Assembly (NCBI RefSeq): GCF_007992435.1
Contig: NZ_BKAG01000024.1
Coordinates: 29,481-93,480, forward strand
Direction: 5' to 3'
DNA: 64,000 nt
Source: Prosthecobacter gellanilyticus
GTDB lineage: Bacteria > Verrucomicrobiota > Verrucomicrobiia > Verrucomicrobiales > Verrucomicrobiaceae
The first letter of the stretch is position 1, and the number at the start of each line of letters is the position of its first letter. Shown in pieces: positions 26,949-35,794 of the stretch. Made by a program: the position numbers and the translations under genes. A model generated the notes under the pieces. That model ran no database searches. It saw only the letters and a list, made by a program, of their open reading frames with translations, and was not told the DNA's origin.

Positions 26949-27033
26949 GGGTAGGTACCCAAGTGGCCAACGGGGGCAGACTGTAAATCTGCTGGCTTTG
27001 CCTTCAGTGGTTCGAATCCACTCCTGCCCACCA
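26949..27033 (+). tRNA. tRNA-Tyr (anticodon GTA)
   Basis: Acceptor GGGTAGG (26949-26955) pairs with CCTGCCC (27023-27029), with one G-U pair, discriminator A27030 and an encoded CCA (27031-27033). The anticodon stem is GCAGA/TCTGC (26976-26980, 26988-26992) around loop CTGTAAA with GTA at 34-36. A long variable arm follows, as expected for bacterial tRNA-Tyr. The T arm is AGTGG-TTCGAAT-CCACT (27006-27022). Confidence 0.95.
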
Positions 27034-27057
27034 TCCTCTTCATGAGGATCTGGAGAA

Positions 27058-27090
27058 AAGCTCCGTCAGAAATGACGGAGCTTCTTTTTT
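27058..27090 (+). terminator. Strong intrinsic terminator after tRNA-Tyr, likely bidirectional
   Basis: AAGCTCCGTCA (27058-27068) and TGACGGAGCTT (27073-27083) form a perfect 11-bp stem capped by a GAAA tetraloop and followed by six T (27085-27090). On the other strand TTTTC follows the stem, so it can also end the convergent sulfatase transcript whose stop lies at 27103. Confidence 0.9.
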
Positions 27091-27102
27091 GGCCGGATGC
27101 CA

Positions 27103-28506
27103 TCACTTGATGGGTACGCGCTTCACTTCGTCGATCTCGGGAACGTCCTTGTTCATGACATCATAAGCGGCTTTGAGGCGCTTCAGTTCTTCCGGATGTT
27201 TGGCGGCGACATCGACCTGCTCACCGGGATCATTCTGAAGATCAAAGAGCTGCATGCGAGCTGGCTCCACACCTGTGGTTAGGCCGGGATGAGCATCCAG
27301 ATTGTATTGCTCATATGGAGCGAGAATGGTGACGCCGTCAGGCTCGCGTGGATCTGCCCATCTGCCATCAGGACCGGCTTTGAGCTTCATCTGGCTCGCA
27401 GGCAGCACATGCAGCTTCCAGCGTGCATCGCGGATGGTGGCCAGCTTTGAATTAAGATGACCGAAGATGAACTCATGAGGTGACTTGGCCTTGCCAGTGA
27501 GGACGGGCATGAGGCTGCGGCCATCGATCACACGATCATCAGGCATCTTAGCCTGAGTGACATCGAGCACGGTGGCGAAGAGATCCATCATCACGGTGAG
27601 TTCGTTGCTGGCCTGACCTGCGGGGATCTTGCCCGGCCAGCGAGCGATCATGGGCACGCGATAGCCGCCCTCGTAGTTCGTGCCCTTCATGCCACGCAGG
27701 CCTCCGCAACTGCCACCGAACCATGCGCCGTTGTCGCTGCTGAAGAGGATGAGCGTGTTGCCATCAATGCCGTTTTGCTTCAGCGCATCCAGCACCGCGC
27801 CCACGCTGTCATCGAGATCAGCCAGGGCATCGCCATACATACCGGCGCCGCTCTTCTTGTAGTTCTTCTCAGAAGCCGCGAGCGGCTTGTGCGGCATGGC
27901 CTCGGCGAAGTAGAGGAAGAAGGGCTTGTCTTTGTTTCGCTGGATGAAGTCAGTGGCGCGTTTGGAATAGCGCGTGGTGAGCGTGGCCTGCACGACAGGA
28001 TACTCTGCCACCTCAACCCCTTCCAACACCTGCACCGGGCGCATGTCGTTCGAGTAGGGGATGCCGTAGTATTCATCAAAGCCACGATCCGTGGGCAACG
28101 AGCCTGGTTTGTGACCGAGGTGCCACTTCCCGATCATGCCTGTAGCATAACCAACTTTCTTCAAAACCTGGGCAAGCGTGACCTCGGACTTGCGCAAGGC
28201 CAGCGCATCCGCAGCAGGGCCGCCATCAGGCGCGGGATTCTGCGTCATGCCACAGCGGAAGGGGTAGCGCCCGGTCATGAGCGAGGAACGAGTCGGCGCG
28301 CAGAAGGGTGCAGGGCAGTTGAATTGGGTCAGTCTGGCGCCCTCGGCGGCCATCTGGTCAATACGTGGGGTCTTGAACTTCGGGTGGCCGTAGCAGCCGA
28401 GATCGCCAAAGCCCAGGTCATCCGCCAGGATGATGACGACGTTGGGCGGAGGCGCGGCGATGGTTGAGGCACAAAGGACTAGGAGGAGAAAGAGGCGCGG
28501 GAGCAT
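27103..28506 (-). CDS. Secreted sulfatase (S1 family, arylsulfatase A-like)
   Basis: Hydrolyses a sulfate ester, using a formylglycine made post-translationally from Cys69 of CAPTR (69-73), followed by SSLMTGR. It has 467 residues. The ATG at 28506 begins the signal peptide MLPRLFLLLVLCASTIAA and has AAGGGG about 11 bases upstream; the in-frame TTG at 28524 is less likely. Metal-binding DD in ILADDLGFGDLG, the GKWHLG block and the second metal site SSDNGAWFGG are all present. The substrate is unknown. It is the 3'-most of the sulfatase cluster, separated from the others by a plus-strand gene. Confidence 0.93.
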   Translation of the reverse strand: MLPRLFLLLVLCASTIAAPPPNVVIILADDLGFGDLGCYGHPKFKTPRIDQMAAEGARLTQFNCPAPFCAPTRSSLMTGRYPFRCGMTQNPAPDGGPAADALALRKSEVTLAQVLKKVGYATGMIGKWHLGHKPGSLPTDRGFDEYYGIPYSNDMRPVQVLEGVEVAEYPVVQATLTTRYSKRATDFIQRNKDKPFFLYFAEAMPHKPLAASEKNYKKSGAGMYGDALADLDDSVGAVLDALKQNGIDGNTLILFSSDNGAWFGGSCGGLRGMKGTNYEGGYRVPMIARWPGKIPAGQASNELTVMMDLFATVLDVTQAKMPDDRVIDGRSLMPVLTGKAKSPHEFIFGHLNSKLATIRDARWKLHVLPASQMKLKAGPDGRWADPREPDGVTILAPYEQYNLDAHPGLTTGVEPARMQLFDLQNDPGEQVDVAAKHPEELKRLKAAYDVMNKDVPEIDEVKRVPIK

Positions 28507-28618
28507 AGCAGAATGCCCCTTCAACGTCCTTCATAGGTGCCTTTGAGCATCGGTTTTTGCCCTTATTCCCGGATCAGATTTTACACACAATGAGGCCGAA
28601 GCATGTCAGAGTAGGCGC

Positions 28619-29101
28619 ATGACTGATGAAGAGTTCCTCCAGCAGTTCGACACGCAGACCCTACCGCTCGAACAGTGGGATCATCGTGCTCACTTGCGAG
28701 TGGCTTACCTTTATCTCTCCCGTCTGTCCTTCGAGGAAGCTCTGGTGCGTGTGCGGTGCGGCATCCGCGCGTATAATGCGGCGCAGCACATTGGGGACAC
28801 GCCCACGGGTGGGTATCATGAGACCATGACCCATGCCTGGCTGCATCTGGTGCATGTGACCCTTTCCGAATTTGGGCCGATGGAGAACTCGGACCAGTTC
28901 CTGACCGCGCAATCGCAGCTCCTTTCGAAACGTGCACTGCTGCTCTTCTATTCACGGGACAGGATCATGTCCGCGGAAGCGAAGAAGACGTTTGTAGCGC
29001 CCGATCTGGCTCCCCTGCCCAAGAGCAGCAAAGCAAGGCAGACGAAGAAGGAGGCTGCGGCCAAAGCTAATCACTCGTCCCCTTCCCTTTCTTATTCTTA
29101 G
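28619..29101 (+). CDS. Conserved protein of unknown function with HRAHLRVA and GYHET motifs
   Basis: A 160-residue soluble protein. Residues about 18-80 carry LPLEQWDHRAHLRVAYLYLSRL, RVRCGIRAYNAA and TPTGGYHETMTHAWLHLV, a pattern I recognise from uncharacterised bacterial proteins with conserved His/Glu that could bind metal. No signal peptide is present. The C-terminal 30 residues are Lys/Ala/Ser-rich and probably disordered. It is the only plus-strand gene inside the sulfatase cluster. Its last 35 bases overlap the 3' end of the convergent sulfatase at 29067. Function not known. Confidence 0.75.
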   Translation: MTDEEFLQQFDTQTLPLEQWDHRAHLRVAYLYLSRLSFEEALVRVRCGIRAYNAAQHIGDTPTGGYHETMTHAWLHLVHVTLSEFGPMENSDQFLTAQSQLLSKRALLLFYSRDRIMSAEAKKTFVAPDLAPLPKSSKARQTKKEAAAKANHSSPSLSYS

Positions 29102-30632
29102 CGGCACCCGGGAGTTTGCGGCCGGTGGCTTTGGCCCATCGGGTGTAGGCATCGCTGAGTTCCTTTACGAGTTCGGGCTTTGTTGCGGCCAGATCATGCA
29201 ACTCGGTGCGGTCGGACTCGAGATCGTAGAGTTCCCATTTCACGGGCTTGGCAGCGGTGTCCCAGACGAGCTTCCACTGGCCATGACGCACGGCGCAGTT
29301 GCCGCTCCATTCCCAGCACAGTTCCTTGGGTGCGGAACGTGTCTCACCGTGAAGAACTGAAGCGAGGCTGCTGCCCTCGATGGGCTGGGTCTTTTCGCCG
29401 TGAACCTCGGCGAGAGGCTTTGCGCCAGCAACCTCCAGGCAGGTGGGCAGCACATCGATGATGTGGCCGACTTGGTTGGACTTGGTGTTAGGCTTCACAT
29501 GACCGGGCCAGCGAACGATGAAGGGCGTGCTGATGCCGCCTTCATTCACCCAGCTCTTGTAACGACGGAAGGGTGCGTTCTGCGCCCAGCCCCAGGAGGG
29601 ACCGACGGCAGTGTAGGTGCTGACAAGGCCGGGTTGTTGGGTGTCATCGCGGCCGCCTGGCTCCTCACTGCAGCCGCCGTTGTCAGAAAGAAACATGATG
29701 ATCGTATTGTCAGCGATGCCGAGTTCTTCGAGCGACTTCATGAGACGACCAATGTTCTGATCCATACGGTCGACCATGGCGGCATAGGTGGCCATGCGCA
29801 GATCCTCCCAATCTTGGTTAGCGCCTTCGAAGGCGTAGGCTTTGTCATCGGTGCCGGATAGAGCAGGCATCTTGTCCCACAGACCCATCGCTTTCTGCCG
29901 TTCATAGCGGGCCACGCGCATGGCTTCCCAGCCTGCTTTGTATTTGCCGCGATACTTGGCGATGTCCTCCGCCGGGGCATGCAAGGGGTAGTGCGGACAG
30001 GTGAAGGCGAGATGCAGGAAGAAGGGCTTGGATTCGCCGTGGAAACGCTTGATCGTCTTGATGGCGTGATCGGTGAAGGCATCGGTGGTGTAGAAGCCGG
30101 GCGGGAACTCGGTGATGAGCTCGTCATTCTGACCGAAGATGCGCACCTTGCCGCCTTTGGCATCGGGATCCGGCTGGGCAGGATTGAAGAAGTTGCAGCA
30201 GCCGTCCATGAGGCCGTAGAACTCATCAAAGCCGCGATCAAAGGGACGCTGCGGAGCCTTGCTGCCGAGATGCCACTTGCCACAGAGGGCGGTGCGATAA
30301 CCGGCTGCGCGCATCTGCTCGCCAATGGTGGCGATGCCGTTTGGGATGCTGTTGCCACTGTCCCGCGGATACATCCCAGAGAGCAGTGAGGCACGCGTGG
30401 TGGTGCATTTGGCGTTGTTATAGAACTGGGTGAACTTCACGCCTCCATCCGCGAGCTTTTGAAGATTCGGTGTCTGGATCTCGCCGCCATACGGACTGAT
30501 GCAGGAGAAGCCCATGTCATCCGCCATCATGAGGATGATGTTAGGCCGGGTAGCATCGGCAGACCATGCGGTGCTGGCCATCACCAACAAAGAGCTGAGA
30601 AGAACGAGTGGCTTCATAAAGAGATGAATCAT
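29067..30632 (-). CDS. Secreted sulfatase with CTTTR active-site variant
   Basis: S1-family sulfatase of 521 residues with a signal peptide (MKPLVLLSSLLVMASTAWSA). The active-site motif reads CTTTRASLLSG (Cys76), with Thr instead of Pro in C-x-P-x-R, a variant that also occurs in the family. MMADDMGFSCISPYGG, GKWHLGSKAPQRPFDRGF and LSDNGGCSEEPGG provide the other metal and sulfate ligands. The ATG at 30632 overlaps the upstream stop (ATGA) and is preferred for coupling; the ATG at 30617 gives the same mature protein. It is co-transcribed with the small exported protein upstream. Confidence 0.92.
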   Translation of the reverse strand: MIHLFMKPLVLLSSLLVMASTAWSADATRPNIILMMADDMGFSCISPYGGEIQTPNLQKLADGGVKFTQFYNNAKCTTTRASLLSGMYPRDSGNSIPNGIATIGEQMRAAGYRTALCGKWHLGSKAPQRPFDRGFDEFYGLMDGCCNFFNPAQPDPDAKGGKVRIFGQNDELITEFPPGFYTTDAFTDHAIKTIKRFHGESKPFFLHLAFTCPHYPLHAPAEDIAKYRGKYKAGWEAMRVARYERQKAMGLWDKMPALSGTDDKAYAFEGANQDWEDLRMATYAAMVDRMDQNIGRLMKSLEELGIADNTIIMFLSDNGGCSEEPGGRDDTQQPGLVSTYTAVGPSWGWAQNAPFRRYKSWVNEGGISTPFIVRWPGHVKPNTKSNQVGHIIDVLPTCLEVAGAKPLAEVHGEKTQPIEGSSLASVLHGETRSAPKELCWEWSGNCAVRHGQWKLVWDTAAKPVKWELYDLESDRTELHDLAATKPELVKELSDAYTRWAKATGRKLPGAAKNKKGKGTSD

Positions 30633-31237
30633 TGAGGTGCCTGGACCGAGGAACGAATCTCACGGAGTTGCTTCCAAACGGGTGCATCGAAAGCCTGGGG
30701 CGTGATGAGAAGAATGATCTGTGTCTTTTGCGCTTCGGCCTTTGGCAAGACATCGATCTCCATGTTGAGCGACACCTTGCCGCCGTCATTGAAGGTATCA
30801 AACATGGTGGCTTTTGCGGTGAATGTGCCTGTGGCATTGGCTTCGGTCTTTCGCGGCAGCACTTCGGCGTTGAACTGTGCTTCGTCAGGCTTCAGGCCTT
30901 TGCGTCGGCCCACCATCACGCTCAGTCCCTTCAGATATTTATCGAGGAAGCTCTTCAACGCTGGGGCTTGAACGGGAGCAGTGCCATCAACGTAGATCGA
31001 AAGCGCGTAAGTGAAGTGATTGGCAGAGGAGGTGTCAAACATGCCCGGCGCGAAGCGCGCCTCCTCATAACCCGTCCAGGGGATGTCTCGAGCAAAGCCG
31101 GGAGGGATCGGCAGTCGCTCAAAACGCCAATCGGCGGGTCCTTTGAGCATCGTGGGTGTGGCATTCGCGCGCTGAGCGAATGCCGACGAAGTAGAGGCAA
31201 AGGCGATCAGGGCTATGATGAGGGGAATCAGTTTCAT
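30629..31237 (-). CDS. Small exported protein of unknown function, coupled to a sulfatase
   Basis: A 202-residue protein with signal peptide MKLIPLIIALIAFASTSSAFA. The mature part has WRFERLPIPPGFA, GYEEARFAPGMFD and a C-terminal IILLITPQAFDAPVWKQL block. I recall similar proteins next to sulfatases in PVC genomes but know no function. The start at 31237 is the ATG of the signal peptide; the longer open frame upstream overlaps the preceding sulfatase. It lies 10 bases after one sulfatase and overlaps the next by 4 bases, so it is firmly inside the sulfatase operon. A periplasmic binding or chaperone role is only a guess. Confidence 0.8.
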   Translation of the reverse strand: MKLIPLIIALIAFASTSSAFAQRANATPTMLKGPADWRFERLPIPPGFARDIPWTGYEEARFAPGMFDTSSANHFTYALSIYVDGTAPVQAPALKSFLDKYLKGLSVMVGRRKGLKPDEAQFNAEVLPRKTEANATGTFTAKATMFDTFNDGGKVSLNMEIDVLPKAEAQKTQIILLITPQAFDAPVWKQLREIRSSVQAPQ

Positions 31238-31247
31238 GAGAGGTGCT

Positions 31248-32639
31248 TCAGTCTTCTTTCCCGTCGCCGTGCTCGTAGTGTTTCGGCAGGCTGGCAGTCC
31301 AGGTGGCGAGCTGGTCTTTGAGACGCTGCAGGACCTCGGGCTGTTTCTCAGCGAGGTTTTTCTGCTCTCCTGGATCAGTGGCAAGATCGTAAAGCTCGAC
31401 CGGGCCATTGCGACGGTTGCTGCCATGCAGCTTCCAGTTCTCCATGAGCATGGAGGGATCGCCGTTGTCGGTGTTGGTCTTCCAGAAGAGCGCTTTACTG
31501 CGCACATGGGTGCCGCCTAACCAAGCTTTGGAAGAGTCCTCGCCATCGAAATCAGCGGCATTGATACTGATGCCGGTGATGGTGCATAGCGAGGGGAGCC
31601 AGTCAGCACCGCTGAGGACGGATTGATCATCCACACGGCCTACGGGAACCTTCGCGGGCCAGCGCATGATGAAGGGCACGCAGACGCCGCCTTCGAGGTC
31701 GGTGTGCTTGCCACCTCTAAAGTCAGGACCAGCATAACCCATGGCATTCATGCGGATGGATTCAATGTCAGTGCCCGTGCGCTTTTGTTTGTTCCGAGCT
31801 TTCTTCGGCCTTGCTTCCTCGTCCGAGCGCAGAGGTGCCGCGCCTTGGTCGCTGGAGAAAACGACGAGGGTATTTTCTCTCAAACCGAGTTCATCGAGCT
31901 TGGCGAGAAGGCGGCCGACTTCGTCATCCATGGACTTCACATCGGCGAGGAAGGCGCGCACGTGCGCAACAGGATCGCCGCCGAGTTTTTTGCAGGTGGC
32001 GAACTTCTCACGCATGGCTGGGCTGAACTTGGATTCGTCCAGTTCCAATGGTCCAAACGCATCCAGCACGGCCTGGGTGGGATTCACCGGATGATGAGAG
32101 ATGTGGTCCCAGATGTTGACGTAAAACGGACCTGTCTTGTGCTGCTCGATGAAGCTGATGGCCTGGTCATACATGGGCGCGTCACGGCCGCGTGCACCTT
32201 CCGGAGTGCGGCGTTTCTCGGCATCCGAGCCTATGACGTCAATGCCATAGGTACCCGGCTCGGTGACGGCACCGATGTGCCATTTGCCAAAGTGGCCGGT
32301 GGCGTAGCCGTGCTTTTTCAAGAGCTCCGTGATGGTCGTGCGATCTCCGAACCCGAAGTCGGCAGGATACTTCTGAAAGGTGGCAGGCAGCTTGCCGGTC
32401 ATGAGTCCTGTGCGAGCCGGGCAGCAGGTGACGCCTGTGGCGTGAAAACGGGTGAAGCGTGTGCCTTCGGCGGCGAGTTTGTCCAGATTTGGTGTCTTGG
32501 CGTAGGGGTGGCCGTAGCAGCCCAGGTCGCCCCAGCCCAAGTCATCGGCGAGAATGAAGATGATGTTAGGCTTCTCAGCAGCGGAGAGCGGAGAGCCAAG
32601 GGTGAGGAGGAAGAGGATGGAAAGGATGCGGCGCATCAT
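31248..32639 (-). CDS. Secreted sulfatase
   Basis: S1-family sulfatase of 463 residues. The motif CCPAR (Cys72 as formylglycine precursor, Arg76), followed by TGLMTG, is intact. Signal peptide MMRRILSILFLLTLGSPLSAA. ILADDLGWGDLGCYGHP, GKWHIG and FSSDQGAAPLR supply the metal sites. The start at 32639 is favoured by AGGTGG five bases upstream; an ATG at 32663 lies in frame but would spoil the signal peptide. It has a Lys/Arg-rich insertion (RPKKARNKQKR) after the second metal motif. Upstream of, and probably transcribed with, the small protein at 30629. Confidence 0.92.
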   Translation of the reverse strand: MMRRILSILFLLTLGSPLSAAEKPNIIFILADDLGWGDLGCYGHPYAKTPNLDKLAAEGTRFTRFHATGVTCCPARTGLMTGKLPATFQKYPADFGFGDRTTITELLKKHGYATGHFGKWHIGAVTEPGTYGIDVIGSDAEKRRTPEGARGRDAPMYDQAISFIEQHKTGPFYVNIWDHISHHPVNPTQAVLDAFGPLELDESKFSPAMREKFATCKKLGGDPVAHVRAFLADVKSMDDEVGRLLAKLDELGLRENTLVVFSSDQGAAPLRSDEEARPKKARNKQKRTGTDIESIRMNAMGYAGPDFRGGKHTDLEGGVCVPFIMRWPAKVPVGRVDDQSVLSGADWLPSLCTITGISINAADFDGEDSSKAWLGGTHVRSKALFWKTNTDNGDPSMLMENWKLHGSNRRNGPVELYDLATDPGEQKNLAEKQPEVLQRLKDQLATWTASLPKHYEHGDGKED

Positions 32640-32698
32640 GGCGCCACCTGAAACGCCGGGCATGGGGCAAACATCTCAGCAAATGCAGCCTCTCAAGG

Positions 32699-34057
32699 TC
32701 AATCGTCCGCCACGGCGTCGCGATCGGCCTTGGCTAGCTCGGCCATGCGTGCGCGTAGCTCGGTGACCTTCGCCGGGTCCTTGGTGGAAAGGTCGGTGGT
32801 TTCGTTGGGATCGGTGGCGATGTTGTAAAGCTCGGTGGTTTCAGCAGCGGGTGCCTTATCCTTTTTTGCAGAGCCTTTGCGGGTGACGATGAGCTTCCAG
32901 TCGCCATCACGCACGGCACTGGCATTGAAATTGGGACCAGTGGTGTAGATGGCGCGCGGTTTCACTGGCTCGGCGCCACTGAGCTGCGGCCAGAGATTGA
33001 TGCCATCCCATTTCAGGTCCTGTTTGGGGGTCGCTCCGGCGAGGGAACAAAGCGTGGGCATCCAGTCGGTGATCTGGGCGACACCCTGAAACATTCCAGG
33101 CTTCAGCTTCGCCGGCCAGGAGAGCAGCGTGGCAACACGGGTGCCGCCTTCATAGACGGTGGCTTTCTCTCCGCGTAGCGGTGTGTTGTTGCCGGGGATT
33201 TTACCGTCGGGACAGTTGTCGTCGGGATACTTCAGGTCGTTGTTCTCTGCGGTGCTGCCGCCATTGTCACTGGTGAACACGACGATGGTGTTTTCACGGC
33301 GGCCTTTTTTCTCCAATGCGGCGAGGATGCGACCCACGGCATCATCGAGATGCATGATCGAGGCCGCATAGTGGCGCGCCACGTCACCCGTGATTCCAGC
33401 GGGCACACGTGCCACCCACTCCTCAGGTTCCTTGATCGGCAGATGCACTGCGGTGAAGGGAGCATAGAGAAAGAAAGGCGCGTCACCGCGTGACTCGATC
33501 CAATGCACGGCCTCTGACGCAATGAGATCTGTGACGTGGCCATTCTCCTCGATAAGCTTTTCGTCGCGCTGCCAGGTGACGGAGAACGGTCCCTGTTTGT
33601 AGCGATGGTTCCACGGACTCACACCACCGGCAAGCGAGCCATAGGAATGATCGAAGCCAAAGTGGTTAGGCCCCTGCTCGGGCAATGAGCCGAGATGCCA
33701 CTTGCCGGTGAGGCAGGTGTCATACCCAACCGTCTTCAGCGCACGTGGCAGGGTGACTGTGTCCCAGCGAAGGGCACGCTCATTCTGCGGGGTGGTGACG
33801 CCAAAGCGGCTCCAGCAACGGCCTGTCATCAATCCTGTTCTAGTGGGGCTGCAAACTGGGGCGACGTAGTGCTGTGTGAGCTCGACCGCGCCGCTCCGAA
33901 GCTTGTCGAGGTTCGGGGTCGGGGCATTGCCACCATGAAAGGCCACATCTGCCCAACCGAGATCATCAGCGATGATGAAGACGATGTCGGGCTTTTCCGC
34001 AGCGGACAGACTTGAGCCTAACAACGAAAGGAAAAGGAGAGCAATGAGCTGGCGCAT
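32699..34057 (-). CDS. Secreted sulfatase
   Basis: S1-family sulfatase of 452 residues. Active-site CSPTRTGLMTGR with Cys69. Signal peptide MRQLIALLFLSLLGSSLSAA. IIADDLGWADVAFHGG, GKWHLGSLPEQGPNHFGFDHSYG and FTSDNGGSTAEN complete the metal and sulfate pocket; the FGFDHSYG block resembles arylsulfatase B-type members. The C-terminal third carries the usual DWKLIVT and LYNIATDPNE blocks. The start at 34057 is the ATG of the signal peptide. It lies 59 bases from the next sulfatase gene in the same orientation. Confidence 0.93.
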   Translation of the reverse strand: MRQLIALLFLSLLGSSLSAAEKPDIVFIIADDLGWADVAFHGGNAPTPNLDKLRSGAVELTQHYVAPVCSPTRTGLMTGRCWSRFGVTTPQNERALRWDTVTLPRALKTVGYDTCLTGKWHLGSLPEQGPNHFGFDHSYGSLAGGVSPWNHRYKQGPFSVTWQRDEKLIEENGHVTDLIASEAVHWIESRGDAPFFLYAPFTAVHLPIKEPEEWVARVPAGITGDVARHYAASIMHLDDAVGRILAALEKKGRRENTIVVFTSDNGGSTAENNDLKYPDDNCPDGKIPGNNTPLRGEKATVYEGGTRVATLLSWPAKLKPGMFQGVAQITDWMPTLCSLAGATPKQDLKWDGINLWPQLSGAEPVKPRAIYTTGPNFNASAVRDGDWKLIVTRKGSAKKDKAPAAETTELYNIATDPNETTDLSTKDPAKVTELRARMAELAKADRDAVADD

Positions 34058-34117
34058 GGCTGGTGATGGAAACGCAAAGACGATGGATATCTGGCAGATG
34101 ATTTCCTTGCCCAAAAC

Positions 34118-35602
34118 TCACTCTTCCCTGCCCGGTCGTGCCCCGGGCAGAGTGTCCAGCGGCACGGGGAAGTCCTTGGTTAGGGCTTCGTAGATGCGAC
34201 GGGTCTCGGCTTTCTTTTCGGCGAACTGGGCGCTGAGGTCTTTGACTTCAGTGATGTCGTTCTGGACATCGTAGAAGCCGCCGCCTTCGGGGTAGTGGCT
34301 GGGATCGCCGCCTTTGCGCAGGACCTTGGGCTGGAGTTTTACGCCATCCAGTTTGTGGTCGCCATTGCGGATGGAGTAGCCGCCATCGCCGAGGCGGCGG
34401 AAGAAGAGTACTTCATGAGGATTACCTTCCTTCTTCCCGGTCAGGTAGGGGATGAGGTTCACGCCATCGATGATGCGATCCGAGGGCACTTTGCCGCCCG
34501 CGAGTTCGATGGTGGTGGCGAAGATGTCCATGGAACTCACGACGGCCTTGCTGTTGACCGAGCCATGCTCAAGCGTGCCGGGCCAGCTCATGACAAAAGG
34601 CACGCGGATGCCGCCCTCAAAGACGGAGCCTTTACCGCTGCGCAGGGGCAGGTTCACGCTACCGAGATCGTTAGGCCGGGCGAGCGCGCCGCCGTTGTCA
34701 CTGAGATAGAAGATGAGGGTGTTTTCGCGAAGGCCTTCTTCCTTGAGGGTATCGAGGATCTTGCCCACACCGTCATCCACGGAAAGAAGCATGGAGAGGT
34801 AAGTGAGACGCAGCAACTCCTGATCGAGGTCCTCGCCTTTGAAGTTCCCGTAATCGAAGTTTGGCGGATCGTAGCTGGCTTTGCGTCCTCGAGTGGACGT
34901 GTGCGTTTTCATTCTTTGGTAGGCCGCGGCATACTCGGGGGCATGCTTCACGATTCGCTGCATCAGGTCTTCCTTGGTGCAGAAGGGACTGTGCGGAGCC
35001 TGATGGGCCACGTAGGCAAAGAAGGGTTTTGATTTGTTCCTCCGGATGAAGGCGATGGCTTCATCGGTGATGGCATCCGTCAGATACGGGCCGTGCTCTC
35101 GCATGCCTCCCTTTTCTTTCCAGGCGGCAGGATGCGGGAGACGCTTCATGAAGAAGTCCTGGGAGGTAGTTTCATAGGACTCGTCGAAGCCTCGTCCTTT
35201 GGGAGTCAGGTCAGGTTCATCTCCACAGTGCCATTTGCCAAACATGGCGGAGGTGTAGCCATGATCTTTGATGATGCGTGGGAGCATGATCTCGTTCTTC
35301 GTGGCGTAGAAACCATTCTCCTCGACGCCAAAGCGACTGGCTGAGCGGCCTGTGAGAAGTGACTGGCGGGAGGGTCCGCAGGTGGAGAAGGCCACGTAGC
35401 CGTTTTTAAACATGATGCCCTCGCTTGCGAGACGGTCGAGGTTCGGTGTGAGGGCTTGACGAGAAGCGGGAAGGTTGTGGAAGCCGACGTCGGCGTAACC
35501 TTGATCGTCGGTGAGGATGACGATGACGTTGGGCTTGTCTGGGGCGGCGGAGAGCGAAGCGCCAAGGGCTGAGAGAAAAAGGAGGACGAGGTAGCAGCGC
35601 AT
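34118..35602 (-). CDS. Secreted sulfatase
   Basis: S1-family sulfatase of 494 residues with signal peptide MRCYLVLLFLSALGASLSAA. Active-site CGPSRQSLLTGR with Cys75. ILTDDQGYADVGFHN, FGKWHCGDEPDLTPKGRGFDE and YLSDNGGALARP form the rest of the pocket. The GKWHCG Cys replaces the more common Leu. DGDHKLDGVKL near the C-terminus replaces the usual DWKL block. It is 60 bases upstream of the sulfatase at 32699 and 192 bases from the broken one, so the latter gap may hold a separate promoter. Confidence 0.93.
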   Translation of the reverse strand: MRCYLVLLFLSALGASLSAAPDKPNVIVILTDDQGYADVGFHNLPASRQALTPNLDRLASEGIMFKNGYVAFSTCGPSRQSLLTGRSASRFGVEENGFYATKNEIMLPRIIKDHGYTSAMFGKWHCGDEPDLTPKGRGFDESYETTSQDFFMKRLPHPAAWKEKGGMREHGPYLTDAITDEAIAFIRRNKSKPFFAYVAHQAPHSPFCTKEDLMQRIVKHAPEYAAAYQRMKTHTSTRGRKASYDPPNFDYGNFKGEDLDQELLRLTYLSMLLSVDDGVGKILDTLKEEGLRENTLIFYLSDNGGALARPNDLGSVNLPLRSGKGSVFEGGIRVPFVMSWPGTLEHGSVNSKAVVSSMDIFATTIELAGGKVPSDRIIDGVNLIPYLTGKKEGNPHEVLFFRRLGDGGYSIRNGDHKLDGVKLQPKVLRKGGDPSHYPEGGGFYDVQNDITEVKDLSAQFAEKKAETRRIYEALTKDFPVPLDTLPGARPGREE

Positions 35603-35748
35603 GACTGGCGGCTGAAACGAACACGCGGGTGGGATCTGGCAGGATGTTTGAGGTTACTCGACGCTGTTAGGATGCGTTCGGAGCTATCCTTCTACGTTGG
35701 GTATCATGGGTGCGCGTGAGAGCGGTGTCGCGCTTGAGCGCTTGCCAC

Positions 35749-35772
35749 CGCACTCCGGGACGCTTCGCGACT
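35749..35772. repeat. Copy of a dispersed 24-bp intergenic element
   Basis: This 24-bp stretch, from CGCACTCCGGGACGC to TTCGCGACT, recurs at 57016-57039 with two differences. Just upstream, GCGCTTGAGCGC inside GGTG...CACC forms a nested hairpin (about 35724-35748). It lies between two sulfatase genes. Confidence 0.5.
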
Positions 35773-35794
35773 TCGGGAGCTGGGGGGACATCGC

